Positions 18,612 to 26,449 of a stretch of 52,192 nt of DNA are shown here, one piece after another (position 1 is the first letter of the stretch; each line of letters starts with the position of its first letter). The notes below the pieces were generated by a model. It did not search any database and was not told where the DNA came from. It worked only from the letters and a program-made list of their open reading frames with translations. A program made the translations under genes and the position numbers. Source of the DNA: an uncultured Eubacterium sp. (GTDB taxonomy: Bacteria > Bacillota > Clostridia > Oscillospirales > Acutalibacteraceae); the NCBI GenBank assembly GCA_905234495.1, contig CAJOHE010000013.1, positions 1 to 52,192 of the forward strand, in the 5' to 3' direction.

Positions 18612-19746
18612 TTGGAAAACACATTGAAAAAGCCTGCGGTAAGGCAGGGTAATTTTGAACTGTTGAGAATCGTTGCGATGATAATGATTGTAACGCTTCA
18701 TTATTTCGGTTACGACAATCTTCTTATTGAACGCCAGGGAAGCACGACCTATTACGTTTCGTGGGTTCTGGACGCGCTGTGTTTCGGTGCGGTTAATCTC
18801 TATGTTCTGATTAGTGGTTATTTTACAAGCAGCACAAAGTTTAAGCTCAATAAAATACTTGACCTGTGGATTCAGATAATCGTTCTGACCTCGGGTTCGT
18901 ATATAATTGCACGCCTCACAGGCATAGTCAGCCCAAAGGATACGAAGGCGCTTTACCGCTCATTTTTCCCCGTTACGAGAAACGCATACTGGTTTATAAC
19001 GGCATATTTTGTTTTCTGCGCGATTGCGCCGTTTCTTGTCTGGGTTGTTAACAACATCACGCAAAGGCAGCATAAAACCGTGTGCCTTACGCTTGTGTTT
19101 ATCACGTCGGTTTTGCCAACCGTGTTTTACCCGCACGACTGGCTTTATATTAAAAAAGGCTACAGCATTATCTGGTTTATAACCCTTTATTTTGTTGCGT
19201 CCTACATAAAAAAAATACGACAGCTTCAAAAAATCGCCGTTCGTATATTTTGTCGGGTACGTAGTATCCGTAATGGCGGGGCTTGGAATAAAATTCCTGC
19301 TTGCCCGCATCTATGACCCGAGCGTTGCGGAAGCCACCGGCAACCAGTTTTTCAGATGCTATAATATGTTTTTCAACTTCCTCGGTTCGCTGTTTCTTTT
19401 CCTTGCGTTTAAAAATATTAAGATAACGGGCGAAAAGATAACAAGGGTAATCCTCTTTTTCTCGTCAACCACGCTCTACGTGTATATTCTTCACGAGCTT
19501 CCGGGCGTTAAAGGCTATATGTGGAAAGAGATTGTTCACCCGTCGGCGCATCTTGGCATGCCGTCGATTCTCATAAACTACGTTTGCGGTATCGGCGGGG
19601 TATATCTCGTGTGTACACTTCTCGGCGTGGTGATAAAGAACGTTTACCGCCTGTCGGGAATGCCGAAGCTCACGCTTAAAATCAGCGAAATCCTTTCGGA
19701 TGCGGCATCAAAATTTATGGACCGCAGTATGATTTCAAAGCGCTGA
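18612..19746 (+). pseudogene. acyltransferase 3 family membrane protein, frameshifted
   Basis: Starts at TTG with AAGGAG 7 nt upstream, the same TTG-GAA start as its paralog at 22015-23121. The first part runs in frame to SYIKK near 19214, and the rest continues in the +1 frame to a stop at 19744-19746. Removing one A from the A8 run at 19208-19215 restores KKYDSFKKSPFVYFVGY, which aligns with KYDSFKKSPFVYFIGY of the paralog; the repaired protein would have about 378 residues. Multi-pass acyltransferase 3 proteins transfer acyl groups to surface glycans; NFELLRIVAM and LHYFGYDNL match the family start. It could be a true mutation, phase variation or slippage at the A-run, or a sequencing error. 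Confidence 0.8.
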
Positions 19747-19786
19747 CCGCAGGTCAGAAAATCCTGCTTCATTTTTACATAAAATA

Positions 19787-19815
19787 TTGCTTAAAATTAT
19801 TTTTTGTGCTATCAT
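19787..19815 (+). promoter_or_regulatory. possible promoter of the FHA gene
   Basis: TTGCTT (19787-19792), a 17-nt spacer and TATCAT (19810-19815), located 53 nt before the start codon. Confidence 0.4.
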
Positions 19816-19868
19816 AATTATTAACAGCATTATTACTGAATTAATACCGAAAGGGAAAGGTGAACAAT

Positions 19869-20876
19869 ATGAGTATTATTGGTATTAAGCTTACGCGTCT
19901 GAGCGATGATGAAAAGCTTGAGGTTGAATTCAAATCGGGTTCAATTCTCGTCGGCAGAAACGCCGAGGTCTGCACTCTCGTTCTTACGGATAAGCACGTT
20001 GCAAGACTTCACGCAAGATTTGACTATGACGAAAACGGCATACTCTTCCTCTATGATATCGAGCGCAAGAACGGTACGTACATCAACGGCAAGAAGATGG
20101 AACAGGAAGACCCCGTTGTTATCAGCATAGGCGACACCATTACCTTTGCGGGTATTGACAGCTATACGTTTGACGGATATCTCGAGGGCGAGGCTCCGAT
20201 TGATATTGACGAGTTCGGCGCAACGGGCGAATTGACGCCGTCAGAGGAGGTGCCTCAGGAAGAAGCGCCGGTTGTTGCTTTCGAGCAGCCCGAGCAGGCG
20301 CCGCAGCAGGATGCGTTCCAGCCCCCGTTTGAGCCGCAGGCACCTCAGCAGGATGCGTTCCAGCCGCCGTTTGAGCCGCAGGCGCCGCAGCAGGATGCGT
20401 TCCAGCCGCCGTTTGAGCCGCAGGCACCGCAGGGTGCATACCAGCCGCCGTTTGAGCCTCAGGTACCGCAGGGTGCATACCAGCCCCCGTTTGAGCCTCA
20501 GGCACCGCAGGGCGCATACCAGCCTCCGTTTGAGCCACAGGCGCCCGTACAGCCTCAGCCCCCATTCGAGCCGCAGGCAGCACCGGTTCCGGACCCGTAT
20601 CAGCAGCCGCAGCAGTTTGCGCCCCAGCAGCCCGATCCGTATCAGTCGCAGTTCATTCCGCAGCAGAACACGGATCCCTATCAGCAGGCGCCGCAGCCGC
20701 AGTTCGACCCGTATCAGGCTCCGCAGTCGCCCTACATTCCTCAGCAGGCACCGGTACAGGATGCGTTCCAGCCTCCTTTCAACCCGCAGCCCCAGGATCA
20801 AAACGGATATCAGCAGCAGTATCAGCAGCCGCCTTACAATCCTAATGATCCCTGGAACAATAACAACAATCAATAA
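19869..20876 (+). CDS. FHA-domain protein with proline/glutamine-rich repeat tail
   Basis: 335 residues from the ATG 8 nt after AAAGG. Residues about 22-102 are a forkhead-associated domain: SILVGRNAEV, DKHVARLHARF, ERKNGTYINGKK and VISIGDTITF. FHA domains bind phosphothreonine peptides; here the usual Ser of the VSRxHA motif is Ala (VARLHA), which may weaken or change binding, while the Arg and Asn-Gly-Thr are kept. Residues 110-335 are low complexity: acidic, then seven PQ-PPFEP units (nt 20301-20579), then Pro/Gln/Tyr-rich and Asn-rich to the end. No membrane segment is seen, so the tail is probably a flexible cytosolic scaffold. A kinase or phosphatase partner is not in the window. A terminator follows. 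Confidence 0.88.
   Translation: MSIIGIKLTRLSDDEKLEVEFKSGSILVGRNAEVCTLVLTDKHVARLHARFDYDENGILFLYDIERKNGTYINGKKMEQEDPVVISIGDTITFAGIDSYTFDGYLEGEAPIDIDEFGATGELTPSEEVPQEEAPVVAFEQPEQAPQQDAFQPPFEPQAPQQDAFQPPFEPQAPQQDAFQPPFEPQAPQGAYQPPFEPQVPQGAYQPPFEPQAPQGAYQPPFEPQAPVQPQPPFEPQAAPVPDPYQQPQQFAPQQPDPYQSQFIPQQNTDPYQQAPQPQFDPYQAPQSPYIPQQAPVQDAFQPPFNPQPQDQNGYQQQYQQPPYNPNDPWNNNNNQ
20301..20579 (+). repeat. in-frame tandem repeat within the FHA gene
   Basis: Three units of 42 nt (PQQDAFQPPFEPQA), three of 39 nt (PQGAYQPPFEPQ plus V or A) and one shorter unit lie head to tail. All unit lengths are multiples of three, so copy number can change without breaking the frame. Long open frames on the other strand here arise from the repeat composition. 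Confidence 0.9.
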
Positions 20877-20885
20877 GAAAAACGC

Positions 20886-20912
20886 AGGGCGGGTTTCCAC
20901 ACCCGCCCTTTT
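20886..20912 (+). terminator. terminator after the FHA gene
   Basis: The stem AGGGCGGGT/ACCCGCCCT with loop TTCCAC is followed by TTT. Confidence 0.85.
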
Positions 20913-21002
20913 AATATCTTAGGTATTTTTAATATTAACAGTTGATTTTTTATTGCATTTGTATTAAATTATATACAGAGCATTTTTAAAGGAGAAACGG
21001 TT

Positions 21003-21950
21003 ATGAGAAAATATATTAAACCGATTATCTGCCTTGCGCTTGTTGCCCTCATCGTTTCATCGGCAACGGGCTGCGCAAAGGTAAGCTATATCAGCGGCGG
21101 CGTTATGCAGGCTATGGACGAGGTTAAATCCGGCGAATGGAAGACCAAAAACGTTCAGGAAGTCAGCAACGAGGACGTTATCCGGATTGAAGAGCTGACC
21201 CCCGGCACTTACGGCGGCGTTGAGTTCAACAATCTTGACGACGTTATCAGCTTCTACAAGGAAGCCTACGACAAGACCAAGCCGAAGACCGCCAAGTACA
21301 CCGACGAGAACGGCACCGTTCAGGACTGGTACGCTTTCTGCGGTTCGCAGGAAATCATCGTATCCGACATTCTTATCGACGGTCAGTCAAACGCGGTTAT
21401 CAACAAGCTAATCCCCCAGCTTCTCGACTCTCTCTACAAGCCGAGTATTGCGGGACTTCAGCCCTCAATGAATCAGGACCCGACTCTTGACGTTGACGAA
21501 AACAACGAGGACCTTCTCACTCTTCGCGCAACTGCCGACGATCTTCTTGCCGCAAACGTTACCGATAACGGCGACGGCACGGTTACTCTCAAAATGCAGC
21601 CGAAGATGGTTGAGATGTCCCACGTAGGTCTTGACTCACAGGGCAAAATCTTTACCTCGCTCAACGATATCGGCGCGGTTTACGACGCTGTTGACGCCTT
21701 CACATGGGCAAGCGGTACGACAGACGAAAACGTACAGGTTACCTATAAGGACGGCGTTGCCGAGGTTACTATCGACGTAAATTCCGGCGAAATCGTAAGC
21801 GCCGTTTACACAATGAGAGCGTATGCAAGCGTTCAGCACGCAAACCTTGCGGTAGTGCACGACAAGTCGGCAACCGTTACGGTTGACTACGTTGTTAAGT
21901 TCCCGTGCGACGACGCCTTCTACGACAAGGTAAACGTTCATCCGGTATAA
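21003..21950 (+). CDS. predicted lipoprotein of unknown function
   Basis: 315 residues. The N-terminus MRKYIKPIICLALVALIVSS ends in the lipobox SATGC (Cys23), so it is exported and lipid-anchored on the outer face of the membrane. The mature part has two halves: residues about 45-110 (EFNNLDDVISFYKEAYDKT, mixed helix/strand) and about 170-315, a beta-rich region (NGDGTVTLKMQPKM, VTYKDGVAEVTID and VSAVYTMRAY). No enzymatic motif recognised. AAAGGAG lies 8 nt before ATG. Separate transcript between the FHA gene and the opposing acyltransferase. Confidence 0.8.
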   Translation: MRKYIKPIICLALVALIVSSATGCAKVSYISGGVMQAMDEVKSGEWKTKNVQEVSNEDVIRIEELTPGTYGGVEFNNLDDVISFYKEAYDKTKPKTAKYTDENGTVQDWYAFCGSQEIIVSDILIDGQSNAVINKLIPQLLDSLYKPSIAGLQPSMNQDPTLDVDENNEDLLTLRATADDLLAANVTDNGDGTVTLKMQPKMVEMSHVGLDSQGKIFTSLNDIGAVYDAVDAFTWASGTTDENVQVTYKDGVAEVTIDVNSGEIVSAVYTMRAYASVQHANLAVVHDKSATVTVDYVVKFPCDDAFYDKVNVHPV

Positions 21951-21979
21951 AAACTTCATCAGTTTTTCCAATAAAAATA

Positions 21980-22016
21980 AAATGCGCCGCGGGCTATGTG
22001 CCTGCGGCGTATTTTT
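21980..22016. terminator. bidirectional terminator
   Basis: A 13-bp GC-rich stem (ATGCGCCGCGGGC with GCCTGCGGCGTAT, two G-U) and loop TATGT are flanked by A and T tracts. It serves the lipoprotein and the convergent acyltransferase. Confidence 0.85.
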
Positions 22017-23121
22017 ATATTCTCTTTTTTGCGGCGGCAACTGCTTTGTCGCTGATTTTTTTCGTGAGCTTCGGCAGCTGCAGCAGATTGTAGAGCGCCT
22101 TAACTGCCGCGCCGAGAAGCGTGCAGACGAGATATGTGACAAACACGCCGAGCGCGTAGTTTAAAACGATATCGGGGAAGCCCGTGTGTGCCGTCGGCTC
22201 AATGAAATCGCGCCAGTAGCTGAGCTTGAGGCTCGGTATCTCGTGAATCATATAGACGTAAATCGTGGTCGACGAGAAAAACATAATGAGCCCGCCGAGC
22301 TTTCTGAAATCAAACCTGATATTCTTGAACGCAAGGAAGAGGAAGACCGAAGCGACGAAGATGAAAAACATAGTGTACTTCTTGAAAAACGCGTCGCTGA
22401 CGTCCTCAGTCCCCGTCTGCATGCAGTAGTAACGGATTGCAAATTTTACCGCAAGCCCGACCGCCGTCGAGGCGAGATAGCCGATAAAATATACGAACGG
22501 CGATTTTTTAAAGCTGTCGTATTTTCTGATGTACGACGCCACAAAGAAGAGCACCGTAAACCAGATTATGCCCATACCCTTGCCGACGCTCGTCCAGTTT
22601 TCGTCAAAGAAAACCGTCGGCAGAAGCGAGAACAGAGCGACGAGCACTATGCAAAGCGCCTTGTGCTGCCTTTGGCTCAGCCTGTTTACCGCAAGCGCGA
22701 GAAACGGAACGACCGCGCAGAAAATCAGATAGGTCGTGATGAACCAGTAGGAATTCTGCGTTATCGGCATCAGCGAGCGCGAAAGCGTTTCCTTATCGTC
22801 GGGCGCCGCCCAGCCGATTTTCAGCGCGACGAGGTATCCCGCCGCCGCAATCACCGCGGTCTGTATCCACAAATCGAGGATTTTGTTTATCTTAAATCCC
22901 GCGTTTACAGAGAAGTATCCGCTGATGAGAATATACACGTTCACCGCAACGTAGCTCAGCGCCTCGAGTATCCAGCATATGTAGTATGTCTTTGAGCCCT
23001 CGTTATTTGTGAGCATATTGCCGTAGCCGAGATAGTGAAGGGTTAAAATCATCACCATCGCCACGATTCTCAGCAGCTCAAAATTCAGTTGTCTTTCGGG
23101 CTTTTTTACACTTTTTTCCAA
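22015..23121 (-). CDS. acyltransferase 3 family membrane protein (intact paralog)
   Basis: 368 residues from a TTG start with AAGGGG 8 nt upstream. About ten membrane segments; the family signature LNFELLRIVAMVMILTLHY carries the near-N-terminal His used by membrane acyltransferases of this family (O-acetylation of polysaccharide, peptidoglycan or secondary cell-wall polymers). WFITTYLIFCAVVPFLA, TTIYVYMIHEIPSL and YLVCTLLGAAVK are shared with the frameshifted copy at 18612-19746. Own promoter upstream; no glycan biosynthesis genes nearby, so the acceptor is unknown. Confidence 0.88.
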   Translation of the reverse strand: MEKSVKKPERQLNFELLRIVAMVMILTLHYLGYGNMLTNNEGSKTYYICWILEALSYVAVNVYILISGYFSVNAGFKINKILDLWIQTAVIAAAGYLVALKIGWAAPDDKETLSRSLMPITQNSYWFITTYLIFCAVVPFLALAVNRLSQRQHKALCIVLVALFSLLPTVFFDENWTSVGKGMGIIWFTVLFFVASYIRKYDSFKKSPFVYFIGYLASTAVGLAVKFAIRYYCMQTGTEDVSDAFFKKYTMFFIFVASVFLFLAFKNIRFDFRKLGGLIMFFSSTTIYVYMIHEIPSLKLSYWRDFIEPTAHTGFPDIVLNYALGVFVTYLVCTLLGAAVKALYNLLQLPKLTKKISDKAVAAAKKRI

Positions 23122-23155
23122 ATTGCGTACCCCTTATAATAGGTATTATATAATT

Positions 23156-23184
23156 AATATAGTATCTGCGCGGCAAAATGTCAA
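23156..23184 (-). promoter_or_regulatory. promoter of the intact acyltransferase
   Basis: On the minus strand, TTGACA (23179-23184), a 17-nt spacer and TATATT (23156-23161). Confidence 0.7.
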
Positions 23185-23191
23185 ATAGATG

Positions 23192-23220
23192 TTGAATTAA
23201 GCCGTATTTTGTTTTATATT
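23192..23220 (+). promoter_or_regulatory. promoter of birA
   Basis: TTGAAT (23192-23197), a 17-nt spacer and TATATT (23215-23220). It is divergent from the acyltransferase promoter. Confidence 0.6.
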
Positions 23221-23254
23221 AGTATTGTAAACTTTTTAATACGGACGGTAAACA

Positions 23255-24202
23255 ATGGCATTAAAGGATGACGTGCTGTTTGAGCTCTCTGTTGCAGACG
23301 GATATGTGAGCGGCGAACAGCTTGCAGAAAAATACAATAAATCAAGAGCGGCGGTGTGGAAGGCGATTAACGCCCTAAAAAAGGACGGCTGCGAAATCTC
23401 AGCCGTGACGAACAGGGGATACAAAATCGCGCCCGACAATTCGGTAATTCTTCCCGCGGCAATCTCGAAAAATCTTGAAAGGGACATTCCCGTAATCTTC
23501 CTCAAAAGCGTTGACTCGACAAACACCTACGCGAAAAGACTTCTTGCCGACGGCAGGCAGGGGGAATTCCTTGTTGTGGCAAACGAGCAGACCGCGGGCA
23601 GGGGCAGACAGGGCAAGAGCTTCTATTCACCCGCGTCGACGGGCGTATATTTCTCGCTCGTGCTCAGACCCGAGGCTTCCGTCGGCAACGCCGTTTCGGT
23701 AACGACTGCGGCGGCTGTTGCGGTTTGCAGCGCGATTGAGGAAATGACCGACAAAAACCCGAAAATCAAATGGGTGAACGACGTCTTTGTCGACGGCAGA
23801 AAAATCTGCGGAATACTCACCGAGGCGACGACCGATTTTGAATCGGGCAACGTTGACAGCGTGATTATCGGCATAGGCGTAAACATAAAAACAAAGGCCT
23901 TCCCCGATGACGTGGAAGGCGCAGGCTGTCTTGACGCCGACGTTAACCGCTCGGAATTTATCGCGAAAACGGTCAACGGGCTTCTGAAAATCAAGGCGGG
24001 CGATTACTCGCCGTTTATCGACTACTACCGCAGCCACTCGCTCGTGCTCGGGCAGGAAATTCTCTTTACCGAAAACGGCAGAGTAAACCGCGCAACCGCG
24101 CTTGAAATCGACGAGAGAGGGGGACTTGTCGTCCGCCTCAGAGACGGCGAGGTCAGAACTCTTCGCAGCGGCGAAATCAGCGTAAGAAAGCTCAAAACGT
24201 AG
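23255..24202 (+). CDS. birA: biotin-protein ligase with N-terminal HTH
   Basis: 315 residues. Activates biotin to biotinyl-AMP and attaches it to carboxylase carrier proteins; the N-terminal winged helix (about 1-62, SGEQLAEKYNKSRAAVWKAI) makes it also a likely biotin repressor. Catalytic domain: DSTNTYAKRLL, the biotin/AMP loop TAGRGRQGKSFYSP, VYFSLVLRP, KWVNDVFVDGRKICGIL, and a C-terminal SH3-like cap (about 265-315). No bio operon is in the window. Its stop lies 3 nt from the stop of the convergent sleB gene, with no terminator between. Confidence 0.93.
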   Translation: MALKDDVLFELSVADGYVSGEQLAEKYNKSRAAVWKAINALKKDGCEISAVTNRGYKIAPDNSVILPAAISKNLERDIPVIFLKSVDSTNTYAKRLLADGRQGEFLVVANEQTAGRGRQGKSFYSPASTGVYFSLVLRPEASVGNAVSVTTAAAVAVCSAIEEMTDKNPKIKWVNDVFVDGRKICGILTEATTDFESGNVDSVIIGIGVNIKTKAFPDDVEGAGCLDADVNRSEFIAKTVNGLLKIKAGDYSPFIDYYRSHSLVLGQEILFTENGRVNRATALEIDERGGLVVRLRDGEVRTLRSGEISVRKLKT

Positions 24203-24205
24203 AAG

Positions 24206-24913
24206 TTAAGTGCAGAATCTGTGGTTTCCGATAACCCTCACAACGGGGCGGGAAAACATAAAGGCGTTGCTCGTCTTGGCGGGATTGAAATAGTAAATCG
24301 CCCCGCCCGACGGGTCCCATCCGTTTATGGCGTCCTGCGCGGCGCGTCTTGCCGAATCTGCAACGGCTGCATACCAGTTTGAATCGTTGACGCACGAAAA
24401 CGCCCCCTTCTGATATACCACGCCGCTTATCGTGTTGGGAAAGGACGGGTGGCGGACTCTGTTGAGTATCACCGCGCCCACCGCAACCTGACCTTCGTAG
24501 GGCTCGCCCCTTGCCTCGGCGCTTATCACCTTCGCAAGAAGCTCGATGTCCGAGGCGGAATAGCCGTAGCCCGACGAGCCCGTGCTGTCCGAAAGCCCGA
24601 GATAGAGCAGGGTTTGCCTGCCGCATATGCCGTCAACTGTAATGCCGCAGTTTCGCTGAAACGCGGTAACGGCTGCCTTTGTCTGGTTGCCGTAGATGCC
24701 GTCGATTGAGCCCTTGTAGTAACCGAGGGACGCGAGCTTTCGCTGAATCGACTTAACTTCCTCGCCCCTCGAGCCGAGCTTTGAAACGGCGTAGACGTCC
24801 GTTTCGTTTCGCGTGACGAGATAAGCCGCACCGCCGACGGTGCACCCCGTGAGGACAATCGCGGCGGCGATTAAAAACGCCGTGAAATTCCTGAACACTT
24901 TATATACTGTCAT
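24206..24913 (-). CDS. sleB: spore cortex-lytic/cell wall hydrolase (SleB-like)
   Basis: 235 residues. N-terminal hydrophobic segment with VLTGC, which could be a lipobox or a signal anchor. Residues about 47-105 form a peptidoglycan-binding domain (GSRGEEVKSIQRKLASLGYY, then IDGIYGNQTKAAVTAFQ). Residues 122-235 are a Hydrolase_2 domain (PF07486): LLAKVISAEARGEPYEGQVA with the catalytic Glu, VILNRVRHPSFP, then the conserved end AIYYFNPAKT and HRFCT. SleB is a lytic transglycosylase for spore cortex during germination; vegetative homologues exist. The usual partner ypeB is missing and a small membrane protein precedes it instead. Confidence 0.88.
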   Translation of the reverse strand: MTVYKVFRNFTAFLIAAAIVLTGCTVGGAAYLVTRNETDVYAVSKLGSRGEEVKSIQRKLASLGYYKGSIDGIYGNQTKAAVTAFQRNCGITVDGICGRQTLLYLGLSDSTGSSGYGYSASDIELLAKVISAEARGEPYEGQVAVGAVILNRVRHPSFPNTISGVVYQKGAFSCVNDSNWYAAVADSARRAAQDAINGWDPSGGAIYYFNPAKTSNAFMFSRPVVRVIGNHRFCT

Positions 24914-24922
24914 AGTATCACC

Positions 24923-25189
24923 TCATATTACCGTGTTTATCAGGTAGGATATTGCAATCCCCGCGCCCGTAAACAGCGCGGAATTAATTACAATTCCTAT
25001 TATCTGCTTTTTTCCGCGCTTTATTCTCGGCGGCTTCTGGCTGATTGCCGAAAGCGCTTCGGCCTCGCGGCGAAGCTTTGCCCTGTCCGCGTCGCGAAAT
25101 TCGGGCTTTACAAAGAATATGATTCTTTCAAAATAGGGGTTTTCGGTATTCGTTACCTCGAGTATCTGTTTGCTTACACCTTTAATCAT
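24923..25189 (-). CDS. small C-terminally anchored protein upstream of sleB
   Basis: 88 residues, not recognised. A charged cytosolic part (residues 1-65, with NPYFERIIFFVKPEFRDADR and a basic PPRIKRGKKQ) is followed by one C-terminal membrane helix (IIGIVINSALFTGAGIAISY). AAAGGA lies 6 nt before ATG. It ends 9 nt before the sleB start, so the two form an operon. It could localise or support SleB in place of YpeB; this is inferred only from position. Confidence 0.7.
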   Translation of the reverse strand: MIKGVSKQILEVTNTENPYFERIIFFVKPEFRDADRAKLRREAEALSAISQKPPRIKRGKKQIIGIVINSALFTGAGIAISYLINTVI

Positions 25190-25621
25190 TTTCTGTCCTT
25201 TCTGTAAAACGCAATCTTCATTTTATACGAATAGTGTAGGCACCCGACTGAAAAATTATACCAAAATGTTTTTGTCGAATTTTGTTTACTTTTTCATAAA
25301 AATAATGCTTGACAAGGATTTGCTAAACAAAAAGTATACTTAACGTTATTGTTCATATTTGTGGAAAACTCGGTGGAAAATGTGAAAAACTACGCTCAAA
25401 ACCCCTATAAACTCGCACTTTTTGGCGTGTTTAAAACTTTACGGGTTTCATTTACGGTGAGTTTTCAATAATTTACACACAGTTTTCAACATTTTGAAAT
25501 GTTACCGAATTGACATAAATTTTTGTGAAAGTTGCTATTTCCGGCAGCAAATGAAACGGAAAATAATTATACAAACTGTAGCCGCCAAAAGGCGGGCGGA
25601 TTATACGAAACGGAGATAAAA
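25190..25621. other. long divergent intergenic region
   Basis: 432 nt, AT-rich, no gene. It contains TTGACA at 25309-25314 with TATACT 20 nt further (spacing too long for a good promoter), TGTGGAAAA (25360-25368) and GGTGGAAAATGTGAAAAA (25372-25389), resembling reversed DnaA-box variants (TTTTCCACA), and ATTTACACACAGTTTTC near 25470. No riboswitch recognised. Confidence 0.5.
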
Positions 25622-26440
25622 ATGAAAGTTAAGACTGAAAAGGGGAACGTGATTCTTGAAGGGGTAGAGTGTATAAATCTCGACCTCACCCTCGACTGCG
25701 GTCAGGCGTTTCGCTGGGTTAAGCAGGACGACGGAAGCTGGAACGGCGTTGCGTTCGGGAAATTCCTTAATATTGCGCAGGACGGCTCAACCGTGATTTT
25801 GCGCGACACCGACCTTGATACATACGAAAAAATCTGGCGGCACTACTTTGATTTTGACAAGGATTACGCCGCAATCTGCGCCACGCTCAAAAAGGACAGC
25901 CTGATTGCCCCGACAGTCGATGAATACTATGGAATCCGCATACTCAATCAGGATAGCTGGGAAGCCCTTTGCACCTTTGTGATAAGCCAGCAGAACAATA
26001 TCAAAAGGATAAAGGGAATAGTCGAAAGGCTCTGCACCGCCTACGGCGACGAGCTTGAAAACGGTTGGCACACCTTCCCGAGTGCGGAAAGGCTCAGCGC
26101 CCTTTCGGTTGAGGATTTCGAGGCGCTCGGCACGGGCTACCGCGCGAAATATCTTGAGCGCCTTTCAAAGGCGGTTGCAGGCGGCGAGCTTGACCTTGAC
26201 GGAATTAAGAGTATGTCGCTTGACGAGGCGCGAAAGACCCTGCTCGGCATCTACGGCGTGGGCGTTAAAGTTGCAAACTGCGCGCTTCTTTTCGGCTTTG
26301 AGTTTTACGACGCGTTTCCCGTTGACGTGTGGATGAAGCGCGTTATGGAATACTATCCCGACGGACTTCCCGAGTGCTTTGACGGCATCGGCGGAATTGC
26401 CCAGCAGTATCTTTTCCACTGGGCGAGGAACAATTTATAA
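25622..26440 (+). CDS. ogg: 8-oxoguanine DNA glycosylase (OGG1-like)
   Basis: 272 residues from the ATG preceded by ACGGAG; an upstream in-frame TTG adds 30 unlikely residues. Removes oxidised guanine and nicks at the site (bifunctional glycosylase/lyase). N-terminal domain with LDLTLDCGQAFRW as in OGG1/AlkA-like proteins, SQQNNIKRIKGIVERLC, and the helix-hairpin-helix LLGIYGVGVKVANCALL with the catalytic Lys, followed by the catalytic Asp in FPVDVWMKR. Followed after 9 nt by rsmE, so they form an operon. Confidence 0.87.
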   Translation: MKVKTEKGNVILEGVECINLDLTLDCGQAFRWVKQDDGSWNGVAFGKFLNIAQDGSTVILRDTDLDTYEKIWRHYFDFDKDYAAICATLKKDSLIAPTVDEYYGIRILNQDSWEALCTFVISQQNNIKRIKGIVERLCTAYGDELENGWHTFPSAERLSALSVEDFEALGTGYRAKYLERLSKAVAGGELDLDGIKSMSLDEARKTLLGIYGVGVKVANCALLFGFEFYDAFPVDVWMKRVMEYYPDGLPECFDGIGGIAQQYLFHWARNNL

Positions 26441-26449
26441 GGTGGTTTT

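Noticed and set aside
20301..20579. Possible CRISPR array
   Set aside because: Units of 39-42 nt are contiguous with no unique spacers and are in frame within the FHA gene.
20140..20922. Three long overlapping open frames around the FHA tail (both strands)
   Set aside because: They are products of the PQ-rich tandem repeat; their translations are low-complexity Arg/Leu or Ala/Gln strings with no start signals.
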